Source of the DNA: Actinomycetes bacterium
Lineage (GTDB): Bacteria > Actinomycetota > Actinomycetes > Actinomycetales > Cellulomonadaceae
Direction of reading: 5' to 3'
Length of the DNA stretch: 10,195 bases
Assembly (NCBI GenBank): GCA_021793115.1
Contig: JAJYTJ010000134.1
Coordinates: forward strand, 1-10,195
The position numbers and the translations under genes are program-made. The notes under the pieces are model-generated. The model saw only the letters and a program-made list of their open reading frames with translations. It was not told where the DNA came from and searched no databases. Shown in pieces: positions 6,484 to 10,195 of the stretch. The stretch's first letter is position 1. Each line of letters starts with the position of its first letter.

Positions 6484-7845
6484 CTACATCGACTCGATGA
6501 GCCGGTCCACCCGCTCGTCGACGGCCCGGAAGGGGTCCTTGCACAGCACGGTGCGTTGCGCCTGGTCGTTGAGCTTGAGGTGCACCCAGTCCACCGTGTA
6601 GTCGCGGCGGGCCTCCTGCGCGGCCCGGACGAACTCGCCCCGCAACCGCGCCCGCGTCGTCTGCGGCGGGCGGCTCGTGGCCTCGAACACGTCCAGGTCG
6701 GTGGTGACGCGCTCGACGAGCCCGCGCGCCGCGAGCAGGTTGTACAGCCCCTCGGTGCGCGAGATGTCGTGGTACGAGAGGTCGAGCCGCTGCACGCGGA
6801 CGTCCGCCAGCTCCAGCCCGTGCTTGGCGCGGTACCTCTCGATCATCCGGTACTTGATGGCCCAGTCGAGCTCGCGGTCGACCAGCGAGAGGTCACCCGT
6901 GCGCAGCGCCCGCAGCGCCCGCTCCCACAGGTCGAGCACCGCCTTGATCTCGGGGCTCGGCCCCATCTCGGCACCGACGAAGTCGCTCACGCGCGCCAGG
7001 TACTCCTCCTGGATGTCCACCGCGGTCACCGTGCGGCCGTTCGCCAGGGTCACCGGGTGGCGGCCCGTCATGTCGTGGCTGATCTCGCGGATGGCACGGA
7101 TCGGGTTCTCCAGCGTCAGGTCGCGCATGGGCGCGCCGGCCTCGACGAGCCGCAGCAGCAGGTCGGTGGACGCGACCTTGAGCAGGGTGGTCGGCTCGGC
7201 CATCGAGGAGTCGCCGACGATGACGTGCAGCCGCCGGTAGAGCTCGGCGTCGGCGTGCGGCTCGTCCCGCGTGTTGATGATCGGCCGCGACCTCGTCGTG
7301 GCCGACGAGACCGCCTCCCAGATGTGGTCCGCGCGCTGCGACAGGCAGTAGACCGCGCCCCGGGGCGTGACCAGCACCTTGCCGGCGCCGGTCATCACCT
7401 GCCGCGTGATGAGGAACGGCACCAGGACGTCGGACACCTTGCCGAAGTCGCCCTGCCGGCGCACCAGGTAGTTCTCGTGGCACCCGTAGGAGTTGCCCGC
7501 CGAGTCCGTGTTGTTCTTGAACAGGTGGATCCGGCCGGGCAGGCCCTCGTGCTCCAGGCGCTGCTGCGCGTCCGCCACCAGGCCCTCGAGGATCCGCTCG
7601 CCGGCACGGTCGTGCGTCACGAGCTGGCGCCAGTCGTCGCACTCCGCGGTGGCGTACTCCGGGTGCGAGCCGACGTCGAGGTAGAGCCGGGAGCCGTTGC
7701 GCAGGAACACGTTGGACGAGCGGCCCCACGCCACGACCTTGCGGAAGAGGTAGCGCGCGACCTCGTCGGCCGACAGGCCGCGGCCGTCGACCGCCGCGCA
7801 CGTCACGCCGTACTCGGTCTCCAGCCCGAAGATGCGCCGGTCCAT
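6484..7845 (-). CDS. pafA: Pup-protein ligase
   Basis: PafA uses ATP to phosphorylate the C-terminal Glu of Pup and joins it to lysines of target proteins, marking them for the proteasome. The 453 residues match the family's usual length of about 452. Signature blocks are [14 protein letters not shown] (1-14, with the metal-binding Glu9), [20 protein letters not shown] (32-51), [14 protein letters not shown] (53-66, with the presumed catalytic base Asp57), [19 protein letters not shown] (109-127), [14 protein letters not shown] (186-199) and SYHDI (357-361). The ATG at 7843-7845 is preceded by AAGGAGGGG at good spacing and gives the canonical first residues; the GTG at 7864-7866, overlapping the prcA stop, would add seven residues. 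It lies 17 nt after prcA. Identity is secure. Confidence 0.97.
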   Translation of the reverse strand: MDRRIFGLETEYGVTCAAVDGRGLSADEVARYLFRKVVAWGRSSNVFLRNGSRLYLDVGSHPEYATAECDDWRQLVTHDRAGERILEGLVADAQQRLEHEGLPGRIHLFKNNTDSAGNSYGCHENYLVRRQGDFGKVSDVLVPFLITRQVMTGAGKVLVTPRGAVYCLSQRADHIWEAVSSATTRSRPIINTRDEPHADAELYRRLHVIVGDSSMAEPTTLLKVASTDLLLRLVEAGAPMRDLTLENPIRAIREISHDMTGRHPVTLANGRTVTAVDIQEEYLARVSDFVGAEMGPSPEIKAVLDLWERALRALRTGDLSLVDRELDWAIKYRMIERYRAKHGLELADVRVQRLDLSYHDISRTEGLYNLLAARGLVERVTTDLDVFEATSRPPQTTRARLRGEFVRAAQEARRDYTVDWVHLKLNDQAQRTVLCKDPFRAVDERVDRLIESM

Positions 7846-7862
7846 GGCCACCCCTCCTTCGC

Positions 7863-8705
7863 TCACGGCGTGGATGCCTCGCCGCCCGCCGGCGGCGCGT
7901 CGTCCCCTCCGGCCCGGCCGTCGGCACCGTCCGGCGCCTCCGCCCCCTCCACCGGGGCAGCCGTGCCGGAACCCGCGTGCGGACGGGCGTGCGCACCGGC
8001 GTGGGCACCGGCGGCCAGGAGATCCTCCAGCGCCGAGCCCGCGAGCCGCCGGAACGCGCGCCGCGCACGCGCGCGGTCGAGCACCGCGACCTCGAGGGCC
8101 GTCGCGTCGAGCGTGCGCTGCTTGGCGCCGTCGTCGCCCGGAGCGCCGAGCACGCGGACCGCGAGCGCGAGCGCGTCCTGCAGCGACATCCCCGCGTGCC
8201 AGCCGTCGCCGAGCAGGGACGCCAGGCGCTCGGCCTGCCCACCCATGACCACCCAGCCGTGCTCGTCCGCCACGGAACCGTCGTAGGACAGGCGGTAGAT
8301 CTGGTCGCCGGCGGGCTCGATGCCCACCTCGACCACGACGAGCTCCACCTCGAGCGGCTTGGACTCGGTGGTGAACACGGTGCCGAGGGTCTGCGCGTAA
8401 GCGTTGGCCAGGCCGCGCGCCGTGACGTCCACCCGGTCGTACGAGTAGCCCCGCAGGTCGGCGTACCGCACGCCGGCCACGCGCAGGTTCTCGAACTCGT
8501 TGTACTTGCCGACGGCGGCGAACGCGATGCGGTCGTAGATCTCCGAGACCTTGTGCAGCGCCCGGGAGGGATTCTCCGTGGCGAAGAGCACACCGCCCTC
8601 GTACTGGAGCACGACGACCGACCGGCCGCGGCTGATGCCCTTGCGCGCATAGTCCGCGCGGTCCTTCATCAGCTGCTCGGGCGAGACGTAGAACGGCATG
8701 CTCAT
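7863..8705 (-). CDS. prcA: 20S proteasome alpha subunit with a Gly/Ala/His/Pro-rich tail
   Basis: PrcA forms the outer heptameric rings of the actinobacterial 20S proteasome and gates entry to the chamber made by PrcB. Family blocks are [20 protein letters not shown] (5-24, gating N terminus), [21 protein letters not shown] (30-50), [11 protein letters not shown] (50-60), [13 protein letters not shown] (63-75), [19 protein letters not shown] (87-105), [10 protein letters not shown] (139-148) and [20 protein letters not shown] (204-223). The last roughly 50 residues (232-280) are a low-complexity extension containing [13 protein letters not shown] (233-245), then acidic Gly/Ala/Pro sequence; this exceeds the short tail of M. 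tuberculosis PrcA. The ATG at 8703-8705 overlaps the prcB stop as ATGA, suiting equal production. MPFYV at 8697-8699 is an alternative start. Confidence 0.96.
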   Translation of the reverse strand: MSMPFYVSPEQLMKDRADYARKGISRGRSVVVLQYEGGVLFATENPSRALHKVSEIYDRIAFAAVGKYNEFENLRVAGVRYADLRGYSYDRVDVTARGLANAYAQTLGTVFTTESKPLEVELVVVEVGIEPAGDQIYRLSYDGSVADEHGWVVMGGQAERLASLLGDGWHAGMSLQDALALAVRVLGAPGDDGAKQRTLDATALEVAVLDRARARRAFRRLAGSALEDLLAAGAHAGAHARPHAGSGTAAPVEGAEAPDGADGRAGGDDAPPAGGEASTP

Positions 8706-9559
8706 CGGGCGTCGCCTCCCCGCGCGTCTCGACGAGCGGCGACCACGGCCGCCGTGGCGGCCGCGAGGTCCGCGTCGGGCACGCGCCGGTAGCCGGCGGC
8801 GCCCACCGTGGCGACCACGGGGTAGATCGCCCGCTCCGCGTCCGGGCCGCCCGTCGCGGAGTCGTCGTCCGCCGCGTCGATGAGCGCCTCGACCGCCACC
8901 GCGACCGCGCCGGCCTCGTCGAGACCCGGGCGCCAGCGCTTCTTGAGGGAGCCGCGCGCGAAGACCGACCCCGAGCCGACGGCGTGGTGGTCGTGCTCCT
9001 CGTAGCGGCCGCCGGTGACGTCGTAGGAGAAGATCCGGCCCGTGCCCCGGCCGAGGTCGTAGCCGCCGAACAGGGGCACCACCGCCAGGCCCTGCAGCGC
9101 GAGCCCGAGCTGGCTCCGGATGATCGTGGCCAGCCGGTTCGCCTTGCCGTCGAGCGACAGCAGCGAGCCCTCGATCTTCTCGTAGTGCTCCAGCTCGAGC
9201 TGGAACAGGCGGACCAGCTCGACGGCCAGGCCCGCGGTGCCCGCGATGCCGACGGCGGAGTACTCGTCCGCCGGGAACACCTTCTCGATGCTGCGGCTGG
9301 CGATCATCGAGCCCATGGTCGCCCGGCGGTCGCCCGCCATGACGATCCCGCCGTCGTACACCAGGGTGACGATCGTGGTGCCGTGCGGCGCAGCGAGCTC
9401 GGCGACCGATGCCCCCGCCGGCAGCGGGCGGTTGCCCGGCAGCAGGTCAGGGGCGTGCGCGGCGAGGAAGTCGACGAACGAGGCGGTGCCGGGGGCGAAG
9501 AACCGCGCGGTGAGCGCGTCCGGCAACCGCCCGAAGGGGTTGGCGTCGGTGCGGCTCAT
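8702..9559 (-). CDS. prcB: 20S proteasome beta subunit (catalytic)
   Basis: PrcB is the N-terminal threonine hydrolase of the actinobacterial proteasome core, forming the two inner heptameric rings. The 285-residue precursor has a 60-residue propeptide; autocleavage is expected at HG/TTIVTL, exposing Thr61. Counting the mature chain from that Thr, Asp17 (MAGDRRAT) and Lys33 (SRSIEKVF) are in the canonical catalytic places. Other conserved blocks are [21 protein letters not shown], the [21 protein letters not shown] region and [19 protein letters not shown]. The ATG at 9557-9559 gives the typical proximal start [13 protein letters not shown]; the ribosome-binding site is modest (GTGAGG). It follows pup by 7 nt and overlaps prcA. 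Identity is secure. Confidence 0.97.
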   Translation of the reverse strand: MSRTDANPFGRLPDALTARFFAPGTASFVDFLAAHAPDLLPGNRPLPAGASVAELAAPHGTTIVTLVYDGGIVMAGDRRATMGSMIASRSIEKVFPADEYSAVGIAGTAGLAVELVRLFQLELEHYEKIEGSLLSLDGKANRLATIIRSQLGLALQGLAVVPLFGGYDLGRGTGRIFSYDVTGGRYEEHDHHAVGSGSVFARGSLKKRWRPGLDEAGAVAVAVEALIDAADDDSATGGPDAERAIYPVVATVGAAGYRRVPDADLAAATAAVVAARRDARGGDAR

Positions 9560-9566
9560 CGGCGCC

Positions 9567-9752
9567 TCACTGACCGCCCTTCTGGACGAACCCGCGCACG
9601 AACTGCTCCGCGTTCTGCTCCAGCACGTCGTCGATCTCCTCCAGGAGGGCGTCGACCTCGGTGTCGCGCGTGCTGGCCGCGGGGGCGGCGGGCTCCGGCT
9701 CGTCGCCCGGCTCGTCGTCGCGGTGCGGCTGGACGTACTCGGTTCCGGCCAT
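9567..9752 (-). CDS. pup: Prokaryotic ubiquitin-like protein
   Basis: Pup is the small, largely disordered tag that marks proteins for proteasomal breakdown. The 61 residues (64 in M. tuberculosis) have the expected acidic, Pro/Ala-rich N-terminal half, then a helix-forming segment [20 protein letters not shown] (32-51) that in characterised Pups binds the coiled coils of the Mpa/ARC ATPase, and the C-terminal FVQKGGQ. The final Gln means that it must be deamidated by Dop before PafA can use it. It has one lysine, Lys58, at the position of the self-pupylation lysine of other Pups. The ATG at 9750-9752 has an excellent AGGAGGT ribosome-binding site. It lies 73 nt after dop and 7 nt before prcB. 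Confidence 0.97.
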   Translation of the reverse strand: MAGTEYVQPHRDDEPGDEPEPAAPAASTRDTEVDALLEEIDDVLEQNAEQFVRGFVQKGGQ

Positions 9753-9825
9753 CTCGACCTCCTGTCGCTCGCTCCTGATCCCACCCTAGGCCCTCGTCCT
9801 GACACAACGCCGGGAGCGGGCCGCG

Positions 9826-10195
9826 TCAGCCCTCGAGGGCCTTGAGCAGGGCCGTCGCATCCGGGCTGGCCTCCAGCAACCCACCGACGTGGGCCCGCGT
9901 GCCGCGTGCGGGATCGCGCATGGGGACGCGTTGCAGCGAGTGGGCGCCGGGCACGTCGAACACCACCGAGTCCCAGCTCGCGGCCGAGACCTCGCCCGGG
10001 TACCGACGCACCGCCTCGCCGCGGAAGAATGCACGGGTGTCGTCGGGCGGCTGGTGCACGGCCGCCGCCACGGCCTCGTCGTCCACCAGGCGCTCCACCG
10101 CGCCGGCCGCCTCGAGGCGGAAGTAGAGGCCGCGCTCGGGCCGGACGTCCGACCACTGCAGGTCGACCGCAGCCAGCCGGGGGTGGTCCCACGCG
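9826..10195 (-). CDS. dop: Pup deamidase/depupylase, C-terminal end only
   Basis: The last 122 residues of Dop, which converts the C-terminal Gln of Pup to Glu and also removes Pup from targets. The gene enters from the right edge at residue block [20 protein letters not shown] and continues through RGLYFRLE, the family-typical [43 protein letters not shown] and [20 protein letters not shown] before the stop at 9826-9828. This C-terminal pattern distinguishes Dop from its paralogue PafA, as does its place directly before pup. The catalytic N-terminal domain is outside the window, so activity cannot be judged. The ATPase gene would be expected further upstream. Confidence 0.93.
   Translation of the reverse strand, partial: AWDHPRLAAVDLQWSDVRPERGLYFRLEAAGAVERLVDDEAVAAAVHQPPDDTRAFFRGEAVRRYPGEVSAASWDSVVFDVPGAHSLQRVPMRDPARGTRAHVGGLLEASPDATALLKALEG

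Noticed and set aside
7846..7866. A pafA start at the GTG that overlaps the prcA stop.
   Set aside because: The ribosome-binding site AAGGAGGGG lies downstream of that GTG and is well placed for the ATG at 7845, which yields the canonical [13 protein letters not shown] start.
6232..8286. A 684-codon open frame on the plus strand, opposite FKBP, pafA and prcA.
   Set aside because: Its translation is rich in Arg, His, Val and Asp-Glu without any domain, and it lies antisense to three genes with full family motifs. High GC leaves antisense frames free of stops.
9753..9825. A promoter for pup in the dop-pup gap.
   Set aside because: A -10-like TAGGGT is present, but the best -35-like hexamer (TTGTGT) is only 13 nt away and others match poorly. 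Not strong enough to list as a feature.
9829..9840. A 12-bp perfect palindrome (GCCCTCGAGGGC) at the end of dop.
   Set aside because: It encodes the Ala-Leu-Glu-Gly end of Dop. A hairpin would have only a 4-bp stem and no T-run, and such palindromes are common at this GC content.

Overview
The window is very GC-rich. All thirteen recognisable genes, two of them cut by the window edges, lie on the minus strand, so transcription runs from the right edge to the left. The content (a Pup-proteasome locus next to a his/trp stretch, GTG starts, ATGA/GTGA overlaps, tiny intergenic gaps) points to a high-GC actinobacterium. The gene order and protein style suggest Micrococcales, most plausibly Cellulomonas or a close relative. 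That genus is inference.

First block, in transcription order (right to left, about 10195-5544), is the prokaryotic ubiquitin-like protein system: C-terminal end of dop (Pup deamidase/depupylase), pup, prcB and prcA (20S proteasome beta and alpha), pafA (Pup ligase), and a secreted lipoprotein of the FKBP peptidyl-prolyl isomerase family. Dop turns the C-terminal Gln of Pup into Glu, PafA attaches Pup to target lysines, and PrcA/PrcB degrade the tagged proteins. The ATPase (mpa/arc) would be expected beyond the right edge.

Second block (about 5547-1) is amino-acid biosynthesis: hisF, hisI, trpE, then four consecutive small membrane-protein genes (Trp-associated membrane protein, HGxxPAAW-like protein, DUF4190 protein with a GYGQPPAP repeat tail, DUF2752 protein), then trpC, which runs off the left edge. 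The last steps on the imidazole/AICAR side of histidine synthesis feed directly into the first committed enzyme of tryptophan synthesis.

The two blocks are not separated: the FKBP stop codon overlaps the hisF start codon (ATGA), so the proteasome locus and the his/trp genes look like one continuous transcription unit. Other couplings are prcB-prcA (ATGA), hisI-trpE (ATGA) and trpE-TAMP (GTGA). The largest gap is 97 nt before trpC and holds short hairpins, a 16-codon ORF that overlaps the trpC start, and a weak promoter-like pair. No mobile element, tRNA, rRNA, CRISPR array or plus-strand gene could be supported. I see no wholly new system. The least explained part is the four-gene membrane cassette between trpE and trpC.
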